From Eulemur rufifrons (lineage: Eukaryota; Chordata; Mammalia; Primates; Lemuridae): a stretch of DNA of 64,000 nucleotides. Of the stretch, positions 41,885-54,479 are shown one piece after another. How positions within the stretch are numbered: the stretch's first letter is position 1; the number at the start of each line of letters is the position of its first letter. The notes beneath the pieces were generated by a model. That model ran no database searches. It had not been told where the DNA came from and saw nothing but the letters and a program-made list of their open reading frames with translations. Both the position numbers and the translations under genes were made by a program. Location: positions 7,081,501-7,145,500 of the forward strand of contig NC_091008.1 of the NCBI RefSeq assembly GCF_041146395.1, in the 5' to 3' direction.

Positions 41885-44130
41885 TGGGAGTCAGGCACAA
41901 CAGCTTGAGCTCATGTGCAGCCTACCAATTTATGGGGACAGGCTGAGCTGTGAGCTGCAGATTTTTTTTTTTTTTTTCCTCTTCTCTATGATTAGCACCT
42001 TCTTTCCTGGAAAGGAAGAATACAGATCTGGAAACAAAAGAGAAAATCAGAGAATCTTATTTCCTCAAGGATGAGGTCATTGATGCATTTGTGAGATGAC
42101 CGTAAAATAATAATCCTGTCAGCAAACAATGGAGGGGAGCTGGGGATGGGAAAGAGGTAAACCTTCTAATGTTTTTATCCTCTTGACGGAAGTAATGTTA
42201 GCAATGACATATGATAGTACTGGGGCCTTTGTCTCAGCCGCAATGAATCATCCATTACCAGATTTTCAAGGTTGTCGGGGGAAAATTTATCTTGGGAAGG
42301 GGAAGAATCTTTGCAAGTGGGATGGCCTGGCTGTGATGGAAACCGGCCACCTAAGCAGGAAAAAGTGCCCCTGGAATCTTTGAAAACCATCTATTGAGTG
42401 ATGCCAAGTTCTAAGTCAGATCACTGGATTCGATTTCTAATAGTTTATGATTTTTCAGACTTCATTTAACAGTTACTCAGCAGAACAACAACTTTGATCA
42501 AGACAATTGATGCAAGAGATGAATTATTCTTATCTTCCAGGGAGAATTCAGAATTATTATTTTTTTTGCCCCCTTTGTCCAATTTCTCCCATTTTTATTT
42601 CCTAAAATTTGTACCTAATCCATGTCAGATAGCTTCTAAGGATGAGATGGAACTATAGTTAGTTTTTATTTTAATTGTAAGCAGCCAGCTTCCTGCTTCT
42701 TTTATTGTAAGTATGAATAAACAGAAACATTTATTGAAAAGCGAAATCTTAATATTATGGTTGAATATTTAAGTGTACATGGTCATAGTAGTACCATGTT
42801 TTACAGGCAGGATTATCTGCCGTGGACTCCTAAAAATATGACCATCAAATGACCCCAGAGACTCAAGTTAAAACAAATGATCCTTTGTTCTACTTCCAGG
42901 CGTTTTATTTTGCACCTCACTTGGTTTTCATTTGTGCAGAAACCTGTTTGTTGTGAGAGCTTGGTGTATTGGCTCCAAGTAGATGTTTGTGCTTTTTTGC
43001 TTGGAGGTGAAAAGCAATAGTTATAGACGACTAGGAGAAAAAGTGTATTTTTAATAAGTGCAGCAAGGACTCACGTAAATCACTTATGCCAAGAAGCCTT
43101 TTTTATGGCTTGAGTGCCTCTGAAAAGCATATTGGCCACAAAACTAATCGTGGACCTGACTTCATTAATTCTGAGATTTCCATATGAATTTTCTGATTTC
43201 CCTCTTGGTGTGGGAGAAACCACTTAGCTTCTTCTGACTCAGTTTCTTCACCTTTCAGGGCTGGGAGCTTCAGATCGATCTCAGTATTTTGTAGAGCCGT
43301 ATTGCTACTCCTTTGGAGAATATGATTAAATCCAAAATTATGGTATCCATGGCAACCATAACTAGGTCAGTTTGCACATGGAGTAACAAATAACAGTGGA
43401 GAGTCTGCGTCTTTTTCAAATTCAACCATCCTCTGTGTGTGCAAAACCTTGCCAGGCTGCTGAAAGTAAGTAGCTTTGCCGGAAAAGGACCTTGGAGCAT
43501 CCAGGAGACTTATTTTCTCACTCATTTGTGGTCTCCACACACTCATAAAACTTCATGCAAATGAGGCAATGTATATGTGATTTTGGTTTGCCCAACATGG
43601 ATATTTGAATAATGATTTTTAATAGTGAAGCTTTATTTCTTTTAGAATATTGTGATTAATGTCAAACAAAATTAACACCTAAAGAACTTCTGTAAAAAAA
43701 AAAAAAAAAAATTGCAGTGGCATGGAGATACTATCTTTCCACTTTGGTCCCAGCTCATTTTTTACCTTCAGAGGTACTGTTTTCTTGTTGAACCAAGAAA
43801 TATTCATTGTTTCTTCCCATTTGCCACTCAAATATTTTTATCTGACAGTATATATAACATGATCTGGTGTTTTATAAAATCAATTATATTTATGTACATG
43901 TAATTTCACATACAGAAATTTCACGTAAAGACATCTGGACAGATACATAGCTGGGCAGGGGAACTGGAGGAAAGGTGAAGGGAATTTTCCCGTTTTACTT
44001 TAAACATTTCTGCATTTAACATTTTGGGATAATTTAGCAGTTACTAAGCTCTTTCGAGCACCTAATTCTCCTTCAAGTCACCCAGTCAGAAGAATGTCTT
44101 CTCTTCAAATAAATACGTAGAACAACAGCA
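41885..44130. other. Intergenic low-repeat block
   Basis: About 2.2 kb without recognised transposons except poly-A/T runs. The 42890-43260 part could be worth a conservation check. No coding support. Confidence 0.5.
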
Positions 44131-44134
44131 TTAA

Positions 44135-44335
44135 GAATAACTACCATTTATTGAGCATCTACTATGTGCCATGCTATTGGCACCTCAGAACAATTCTGAG
44201 GCAAATATTACCATTCTTATCTCACAGATGCAGAACTGAGACTGAACAGAGTTGGTTAATGTCACTCTAGACCACCTGGCAGAGGGCAGAATGAGATTCC
44301 AGCCCAGGCATGTCAGCCTCTAAAGCCTGTCCCCT
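44135..44335 (-). repeat. MIR SINE
   Basis: 'ccatttattgagcatctact' and 'ctcacagatgcagaactgag' are antisense MIR. Confidence 0.75.
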
Positions 44336-44956
44336 TCCCATCAAAGCACATTTTCTTCATTTAAAAAAAAAAGGGGGGGGGGTAGCTTGTACCTCGCCAT
44401 TTCTGTAGTTTCTGAGTGATTGATTCTGAAAGAGAATAATGTCTGATTGTCAGAGCCAGTGACTGTTGAATTAGATTTTCAGCTTTAACCTACAGAGTTA
44501 GCACTTTAGGAAACTGAGATCCTAAACGTGTGAGCGATTATGAAAGGTCCTCCAGTTGGTCTGTTGCAAGTTTAGAACTGGAAATCTTTTCCCCTTACTA
44601 TACGACACATTGTCAATCCAGTAAACAATTTCTCACCTAATTCGCTCTTGCATGCTTCGGCATAACTGGGCAGACTCTCAAAGGCAAATAACCCCTTTTG
44701 TGGGCATTCTTTATACGGCCGTTTCCTTCCTTCTTTCTTTGTGGTAACATATACGTGGATCAGGAGTAACCCAGAGCAGCCAGAGATAAACTAAAAACAA
44801 ATATGCCATTTGGTTTTAAATGTGCTAAATTTTATCCTAATATTAGTACAAAAATGTATAAACGAGAAGTGCACATAATTTGGGGTAGGATTATAAGGCT
44901 GTGAATCCAGAATGGTAAAGACACAAAGATTTTTTTTTTAAGAACAAAAGTAGGTG

Positions 44957-45344
<388 letters not shown>

Positions 45345-45434
45345 TTAGTGAGACCGTAAATGACAAGAAGGGAGAAACAGCTCAGAGACTCCAAACTGGA
45401 ACTATGTCCACCCCAAGAAAAGAGTTTGTGCAGA

Positions 45435-45780
45435 GGCCGGGCGCGGTGGCTCATGCCTGTAATCCTAGCACTCTGGGAGGCCGAGGTGGGCGATCGTTTG
45501 AGCTCAGGAGTTCGAGACCAGCCTGAGCAAGAGCGAGACCCCATCTCTACTAAAAATAGAAAGAAATTATATGGACAGCTAAAAATATATATAGAAAAAC
45601 TTAGCCGGGCATGGTGGTGCATGCCTGTAGTCCCAGCTACTCGGGAGGCTGAGACAGGAGGATCCCTTGAGCCCAGGAGTTTGAGGTTGCTGTGAGCTAG
45701 GCTAACGCCACGGCACTCACTCTAGCCTGGGCAACAGAGTGAGACTCTGTCTCAAAAAAAAAAAAAAAAAAAAAAAAAAG
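45435..45780 (+). repeat. Alu SINE, full length
   Basis: Second Alu in the same orientation, only 145 bp after the previous one. TSD 'agagtttgtgcag' at 45421-45433 and 45782-45794, so it is an independent insertion with a long poly-A tail. Confidence 0.97.
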
Positions 45781-45794
45781 AAGAGTTTGTGCAG

Positions 45795-47036
45795 GGGAAT
45801 CCTATAAGCAGACTGTTGAGCATGATGATTTTTAATCATGTGTTGGGCAGGCTATGGATAGCAGCTTCAACCTCATACCAAGAAAACTGGATCTAAACAA
45901 AAGGAATCTCTACCCCTCAGTGATCACAGATTATAAGGAAACACTTAGTATATAACGGTGGTGAGATATGACTGTGTGTGTCCGGGCATGGGGGGAGGAT
46001 GGATACTCAAAGTGGACAGGAAGGTGGGCGTGGCGATGGGTGTGATGATCTAGAAAAAGTCCCAGAAAGCTGTAGGCAATCGTAACCTGTGACGAGGTGA
46101 ATTAACCGATGTGTGTCTATGTACTTGTCTCACTTCTGCTGAGATTCCTTTTGGTTTTAGTTTCAAGAAAGTGTTATATTCATTTAAACAATTTGTTCTG
46201 AAAGTACATCAAAAGATTGCAGAGATAGCTACAACTAAGCCCTGACTTCAAGCATTATACAATTCATCCATGTGACAAAAAACATTTGGACCACCTAAAT
46301 CCACTGAAATAAATAAAAATGGAAAAGCAAAAGTGAAAGAAGTCACTAAGTCAATCAACAAGTACTTACCAGGAGCCCGAATGCCTACATCTGCTGGACC
46401 CAGTAGGAGGGCTCCCAGGCCAGGAATAGAGGATCGTTTCCCAGAATCCTGATCTCACTAAGGGTTGCCAAAATGACCTCAGGGAGCAATGACATAGAGG
46501 AATGATCTGTATTTCTGCTCACCTTGGTGACACTGGCTGAGTTTTGTGACCAGGGTGACACTGGTCACCTTTTTTTCAAACAAAGATGTATAATCTGTCA
46601 AAAGCAAATTGGATTCCAGACCGTGACGAGGTTTTGCTTTTCATCATTTTCCATAAATGAAGCCTTGCATGGGGGTGGAGAGTGTACACTGGAAGCATTC
46701 GATTTACTAATATTATGCCTGATCTAGTCTCTTACCTCATCATTTTCTCCTGTTCTTCATGCATCAGGAAGCAAAGATGACTCAAGAGCCTCTTGGTAGC
46801 AGATTGATTCGGTGTCTCCACCATCGATAAACACCAGTTTCCCATAAAAACGTAACAGAGTGCTAATACAGAGGAGAAAGGTAATCTCCCTCAAATTATT
46901 TAAGGCCTACTGGACAGTTTTCCCCGCACTTATTATGCAGGTGCGGTCCAAGGTGATCTGAAAGACTCCTGCAAGTTTTCCGGTTCCTCTGGCCTATCGC
47001 CCCCTGGGTCCGAAGGTTCCCAAAATGCCATTCTCT
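45795..47036. other. Intergenic, nothing recognised
   Basis: No named repeat or gene recognised between two Alus. Confidence 0.5.
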
Positions 47037-47050
47037 CTGCAGTATTTTCT

Positions 47051-47396
47051 TTTTTTTTTTTTTTTTTTTTTGAGACAGAGTCTCACTCTGTTGCCCAGGC
47101 TAGAGTGAGTGCCATGGCGTCAGCCGAGCTCACAGCAACCTCAAACTCCTGAGCTCAAGGGATCCTCCTGCCTCAGCCTCCCGGGTAGCTGGGACTACAG
47201 GCATGTGCCACCATGCCCGGCTAATTTTTTTTTTCTATATATATTTTTAGCTGTCCATATAATTTCTTTCTATTTTTAGTAGAGATGGGGTCTCGCTCTT
47301 GCTCAGGCTGGTCTCGAACTCCTGAGCTCAAACGATCCGCCCACCTCGGCCTCCCAGAGTGCTAGGATTACAGGCGTGAGCCACCGCGCCAGGCCC
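47051..47396 (-). repeat. Alu SINE, full length, perfect TSD
   Basis: Antisense copy flanked by the 14-bp TSD 'ctgcagtattttct' at 47037-47050 and 47397-47410. Confidence 0.97.
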
Positions 47397-47410
47397 CTGC
47401 AGTATTTTCT

Positions 47411-48600
<1,190 letters not shown>

Positions 48601-48729
48601 ATTTTTTAGATAAAAGTGAAACTCCAAGTATGGTTACTGCCATGAAAGTCCTCTAATTCAAAGTATAAAAAAAAAAAACTAATAAAGTCTGTTAATTAAG
48701 GCATACTTCTTTGTGTTAGAGGTATTGTT

Positions 48730-49117
<388 letters not shown>

Positions 49118-49559
49118 TTATTTTAAAGGACACGATATTAAGTGTCTCTAGGAAAAAAATTATATTTTATAATTAAGTTAATTTTTTTCCCCTCCAGTGT
49201 GGAAATTCCCCCTGGTCATTGCAAACTCTGAAACAGTGTCTTACAGGGGGGGCTCCTTCGCCGAGGAAGCTGTATCCAGGATGAGCAGCAGCGATGTTAT
49301 TAATACCTGCATCTACCGTGGATGTTATCAGTCATTAAATTTTTGCCCACGCAATGCACAGCAAAACAAAAAACAAAAGAAAAAGGCTTCTCATCCTAGT
49401 TTGCATTTTCCTCCTTGCCAACAGTAGTTGAACATGTTTTTACGTATTTACTTCTGTTAAATAAGTTGTAATTTTTCTGTGAATTCCCAACTTCTATCTT
49501 CTATTCAGTTTGTTACCGGCTTGTTTTTCTTTTTATTGATTTGTAAAAGCTTTTTATAA

Positions 49560-49985
49560 TATTGAATCTTGAGATGGACGTGGCGCTGTGCCGTCTGGAT
49601 CTTCCTTTACGGAAGAACTTGTGTCGCTGCAAGGAATGCTACTTGCAGAGAGCCTTCAAAGTCAGTCCCTGCAGGGGGTCGCCGCAGGGGCAGGCCGGCT
49701 TCCCAAGGTGGCCCCCATCTTGGGAGGGTTTTAAAGGTCCAGCCAGTGTCAGGAGAGAACTCTGACCTGCCATTTGACCTGTAGTACTTCCTGTGAGGTC
49801 AGCCAAAGCTGTTATCTGGGTCTATGTTGCAACTAGACTTCTTCCTCTGCCAAATCCGGAATCTAGTTCCTGCCTCCCACAGGAGTTGATTGCAACGACA
49901 CTTAATAAATAAACGATATTTATTAAAAATATCCTGGTGCACGCTCTGCTTCTCCCTGGAGAATCCAACCTGTGACAAATATATA
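49560..49985 (+). mobile_element. Old retroelement end, family unassigned
   Basis: 'cacttaataaataaacgata' followed by 'gagaatccaacctgtgac' resembles the 3' part of an old LTR or L1-type repeat. An open frame at its start (about 70 codons) is probably chance. Confidence 0.4.
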
Positions 49986-50044
49986 TGACATATACTGTAT
50001 TTTGGAAAATATTTGGTCAGAAAACATTTCTCAGGAAAATTGTG

Positions 50045-50405
50045 CCTCAGGACCTTTGCACGTTCTCTTCCCTGTACCACTTTTCCCCTGGCTCTCTCCT
50101 AGTTTTCCTTTAGCAGTCCGCTGAAACGCCATATCCTTAGCGAGGCCTTCCCTGAGCCTGAGTCTAGGTCGGATCTCCGTATTACTCTCTGTCACGGCTT
50201 CCTACACTTTTCTTCATAGCACTGTTTCAAATTTTAATCTTAACAGATTTATACGATTGTTTGTTTAATGCCTGAATCCTTCACTAGATTCTAAGTACCA
50301 GAAGGACAGATAATTTTCCCATTTTTTTCATCATTCCATATCTAGTTACAGTCATACCTCCCGACACAGAGTACATATTTGGTAAATATCAGTCAAATGA
50401 AGGAA
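50045..50405 (+). mobile_element. L2 3' end
   Basis: 'caggacctttgcacgttctc', 'gaggccttccctgagcc' and 'tacatatttggtaaatatc' make one of the most complete L2 copies here. Confidence 0.8.
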
Positions 50406-50409
50406 GGGT

Positions 50410-51540
50410 TGATTAAAGACGGAGGGAAAGGAAGAGTCCTCTTTCCCAAAACATAATTTTCTAACAAGAAAAACTTCTCAGCTGCTGTGCCTTCTCATCA
50501 CAAACATCATAAACCAAAATTATGAAACCATTCCACATTACGTTTTTGAACCCTAGGATTCTTTGTTGTTGTGGGCAGGGGGTCCTATATAAATTATATC
50601 CTGTTCACGTGTTCTTGCAAAAGAGTATATAAAATTTATTTCAAGGAATTGCCTTTGGAACACAGGGTTCTTTTGAATCCAGTTTGAAACTTATTCCATA
50701 TAATTAGAATATGTATAAAAGAGAAAAAATTGAAGTTCTATTGTTTTTTTTTTTTTGTATTTTTATTTTTCCAGTAATTATCCCTTCACTATGAAGTTCT
50801 ATAGTTAAACCATTTTAAAACAAACAATTTCCACGGCTCAAGGCCTAAAGGGGAAATCTAGAAAGTGGGCAGCAAAAATGGGTTGTCTCATTAAATTTTG
50901 TATAGGACATATTATTACCAATTTAGTAGCTCAACCCTTGAATTGGATTAGAGTATTACGATGATTACTATATTTATAATAATACAAGGGATTTATAATG
51001 TGTCATTTGGAGCTGAGATTTCTCATGATTATTTTAGCCTAGAAGCAGTAATACTACTTAATCAAGCAAAACTTTCTTTTTCATGGCATTTAACAATGTG
51101 TCTTCAAATCACATATGATACTTGGATGATGGATACATTTTATTACGTCTAATTTAGTAAATATCCAGAAAGACTGAAAGCTTAATACCAAATGTATTGT
51201 GCACATCACTGGGGCTTGGTTAAAATCAATTCAATTGTCCTCTTTTCTATTTTTAAGAAGTTTATGGACCTCAGGACATGGGTTTCTTTTCACATAGATA
51301 AAATAAAAAAATAATTTCTACATGCTAAAAATTCCTTTTTTTCCCCCCAAAGGGGAAAAAAAACTGATTTCTCATTTCTCAACCAATGAAGTCTCTATTT
51401 GCTGAGTCTGTTTTAGACCGTTTGTTTCATTGACACTTGCATCAAAATTTCTTTTAAAGTAAGGAAGAAAAACATTTTTCTAAAAAAAAGTAAAGGGTAG
51501 ATCTCCTACCTGCTCTTTAATGACAGTCATAAAGAGAGAT
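50410..51540. other. Intergenic AT-rich block
   Basis: A+T-rich sequence with a T run at 50745-50758. No gene or repeat family recognised. Confidence 0.5.
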
Positions 51541-51642
51541 CCAAACGCTTTTCGGCATCAATTGAAATGATCATATGGGTTTTGTCCTTCATTCTGTTGT
51601 TGTGATATATCCCATTGATTCCCAGTTTCTGGGAAGTGTTCT
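51540..51642 (-). mobile_element. L1 ORF2 fragment, antisense, short
   Basis: 'ggcatcaattgaaatgatc' and 'tgttgtgatatatcccattg' are antisense L1 ORF2. A small poly-T insertion follows. Confidence 0.75.
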
Positions 51643-51699
51643 CTCTTTTTTTTTTTTTTTTTCCCAGTCCAATCCCTACTTAAGCAAGGGAAGTGTTCT

Positions 51700-52736
51700 T
51701 AAGGGAAGGGGTACAAACTTCTTCCCTTCCTTCTTTCTGGCCAGGTGGAATGAGGATGTCAGAGCTGTAATAGGCCTCTTAAAATATGAGGGTGACCTTG
51801 ACAATGGAAGTCAAACACATCAAAACAACAAGATAGAATTCACTTGTACCAGCGACCCCCAGAAATCTATGTTGTTCAAAATTCTGACTACTGCCTCTAC
51901 TATTCTCTCTCTATAAAGCTAAACAATGGCTACAGAGCCATGTTGGTAAGATGTTTGCTTTCAGATTTTTGTCAGTAAGGGTTAATTTTAAATACTGTGT
52001 CTGTCTTATTATCATTATTAACCAGAGGGTGTAGTTTGTAGCTATGTCACAGAAATGAAAACTAGTTTAGACTAAGATCAAGTCTGCAACTGCGACTTAA
52101 TTACTATAAATTAGTTAACAAAATCTACGTAAAGATGTAAGTCTTATCTAGTAAGAGGCAGGATTTTAAGTTAGAATTGTATTTTTCATGAATTTAGTAT
52201 TCATTGTGCTTATTAAAATCTCATTTATGATCCACTTTTTATTGTAGTCTTCTAAATCAGAAGATTATTTTTAAAATGCTTTCTCTTCTAACTAATTTGG
52301 CTTTGTTTTCGCAGACCGTAAGTGCACCTTTCTTTGCCTCTTTCTGTAAAACTGCTGCTCTTCTTGCTTTCACTTTCACGGACTCAGTAACTGAAATACT
52401 TAATTTTCTTTCAAAGTTTTAGTTTCTAATTTTAGCAATCTTATTTGCTGCTCTCTTCTGGATTGTCTCGCTCCTGCTTATTGGGAGAACTGACCTTCGT
52501 ATTTGACACCAAGGTCACCGATGACCCTGGAAAGGCGGAGGAAGAGGCCTTTTCTGGAGATGAGGGGAGTTCAAAGAATGAATGTGGACCGCTCTTTCAA
52601 CAGGTTTTTCTGGAAAGTTCTCTAGCCGGAATTTCCGACGCTGATGGGAAAGATTTGGCTTCAGGACTTGGCGGAGCTACAATGTGGGGGGCAGGTCAGG
52701 GTGAAGCAGGGGACACAATGATTTCACAGGGGTGCG
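51700..52736. other. PPA2 upstream flank
   Basis: No repeat recognised apart from the microinsertion at its left edge. An open frame at 52445-52750 has no homology I know and is not needed for PPA2. Confidence 0.5.
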
Positions 52737-52775
52737 GGATGGATGGATGAATGAATGAATGAATGAATGAGTTAA
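52737..52775. repeat. (GAAT)n microsatellite upstream of PPA2
   Basis: GGAT units followed by five GAAT units, then diverged AATC units. It borders the CpG island about 130 bp before the PPA2 ATG. Confidence 0.92.
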
Positions 52776-52799
52776 TCAATCAATGGGCAGCAGTGAGCT

Positions 52800-53720
52800 C
52801 CCCGGGGACCCCGGGCGCGGCGCTTCCCCGCAGCGGCGACTCCGGGCGGCAGGGGGCGCCGGCGCGCGGCAGGGCCGAGTCCCGGCGCGGAGGCCGCCAT
52901 GCGCGCGCTGCTACCGCTGCTGCCGCTGCTGCGCGCGGGCGTCCCCGCCGCCACCGGCCTGCGGAGGGCAGCGAGCGCCCGGCCGGGGCCCCGCCGCGCC
53001 ATGGCGCTGTACCGCACCGAGGAGCGCGGCCAGCCCTGCTCGCAGGACTACCGCGTCTTCTTCAGTGAGTAGCCCGCGCGGCCTCCCTCCCTCCCGCGTC
53101 GCCGCCGGGCCGGGCGAGGTCGCCTTCCCGCACGCAGGGTGGGCACCTGCCAGCGCGGGGGCGGCGCGGTGTCGCCGCCGGGAGCGGGGGGCGGAGCGCG
53201 CGGGGACGCGCGGGGGCGCCGACACCCCGCGGCCGCCGTCCCCGCCCCGCCGCCCGGTGGCGGAAGGCAGGCGCAGGCTCCGGCAGCCGCTTCCTGGCGC
53301 CCGCGAAAGCCCGTCCGCGCGGGGCTGCTGCGGCCGGACAGGCGGCGGGACCTTCGGCGCCGCCCGGTTCCGCGGGGACCCTGGACCCCCGAAACGCGAG
53401 TCTGTACTGGAGTTCGCCCCGCAGCGCGATCCGCGCTCCAGACTCCCCGCGGCTTCAGGGCCGCCCCGCGCTCGGCCGCACACGGAACGCGCGCGCGGGG
53501 GGCGCGGGGGCCCGGCCGGACCGGAGCTGCCCACCCGCGGCTCCGCGGCTTCCGCTTCTCTCCGCGCCCGGATGTTGCGCCGCGTGCGTCGCTGCTGACG
53601 CGGAGCCGCCCTCACGCCGCGTCCCGGGGCCCCGAGGGAGGGTGGCGTCTGCGCCTGCGCAGCTGCGGGCGGCTCCGAGTTCGAATCTCGAGTTCGTCAT
53701 CTTCGAGCTCTGCGAGCCCC
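52800..53720. promoter_or_regulatory. CpG island over PPA2 exon 1
   Basis: Base composition changes abruptly near 52800 to very high G+C with dense CpG, and fades after about 53720. It covers the probable PPA2 promoter, exon 1 and the first 650 bp of intron 1. Such islands mark housekeeping promoters, which fits a mitochondrial enzyme. No TATA box is seen, so start sites are probably spread out. A TGCGCCTGCGCA site at 53650-53661 fits the NRF1 consensus, and E-box and CRE-like sites follow at 53762-53797. Long open frames on both strands here are composition artefacts. Confidence 0.85.
52899..53064 (+). CDS. PPA2: PPA2 coding exon 1 (mitochondrial targeting peptide and N-terminus)
   Basis: The exon encodes 55 residues plus one base. 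The ATG has a strong context (GCCGCCATGC, G at -3). Residues 1 to about 34 ([20 protein letters not shown] and so on) are rich in Leu, Ala and Arg with no acidic residue, the profile of a mitochondrial presequence. From residue 35, [20 protein letters not shown] matches human PPA2 ([20 protein letters not shown], from memory). The presequence itself is less conserved and has an extra LLP repeat compared with the human sequence I recall. The donor is TTCA/GTGAGT. The last base joins AG from exon 2 to make Lys, giving VFFKNVAGHY. An in-frame second ATG at 53001 has an even better Kozak context and would give a form without the presequence. Confidence 0.96.
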
Positions 53721-54130
53721 GCGGAGCTCCTGAACTCGCCGAGCCTTGGGATGCTCCCGTCCGTCACGTCGGGCCGCGGGAATCACGTGACGTTGCGCCT
53801 GCAAAGTCAGTGCCTAGAACATCAATCACTGTTAATAACGACTGCGGTCGCCATGGATACCTGCCAGTCATAAAACGTTTGCAGCCATCCTGCTCGAGCT
53901 TAGGGGCGAGGCTGATTTTACGGGAGAGAAGACAGAGCGTCCTCGGATTCCTGGTTTCTTCAAAACTGTCCCCCCGCCCTGGTCTGGTTAAGACTGAGCG
54001 GGAACGGGAACCATTTTTAACGGCAAGCGTCGGATTTCTGACTGGACTGTGTTCCAGAAGGTCGCTGTGTCATGATGACACGGAGCAGTTTTCCACAGAA
54101 ACAATCTTACAAAATGAGTTAGGTTTTTTT

Positions 54131-54476
54131 TCTTTTTCTTTTCTTTTTTTTTTTTTTTTGAGACAGAGTCTCACTTTGTTGCCCAGGCTAGAGTGAGTGC
54201 CGTGGCGTCAGCCTCGCTCACAGCAACCTCCAACTCCTGGGCTCAAGCGATCCTCCTGCCTCAGCCTCCCGAGTAGCTGGGACTACAGGCATGCGCCACC
54301 ATGCCCGGCTGATTTTTTCTGTATATATTTTTAGCTGTCCATATAATTTCTTTCTATTTTTAGTAGAGATGGGGTCTCGCTCTTGCTCAGGCTGGTCTCG
54401 AACTCCTGAGCTCAAGCGATCCTCCTGCCTCGGCCTCCCAGAGTGCTGGGATTACAGGCGTGAGCCACCTGCCGGG
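54131..54476 (-). repeat. Alu SINE in PPA2 intron 1
   Basis: Antisense full copy with a T/C-rich tail, ending 'gagccacctgccgggc'. It lies antisense to PPA2. Confidence 0.95.
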
Positions 54477-54479
54477 CTC

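Noticed and set aside
52783..53598. Open frame of 271 codons on + (also 244 on +, 234 on -) around PPA2 exon 1
   Set aside because: Stops are rare because the CpG island is so G+C rich. The frames cross the PPA2 donor and have Arg/Ala/Pro-biased, non-homologous products.
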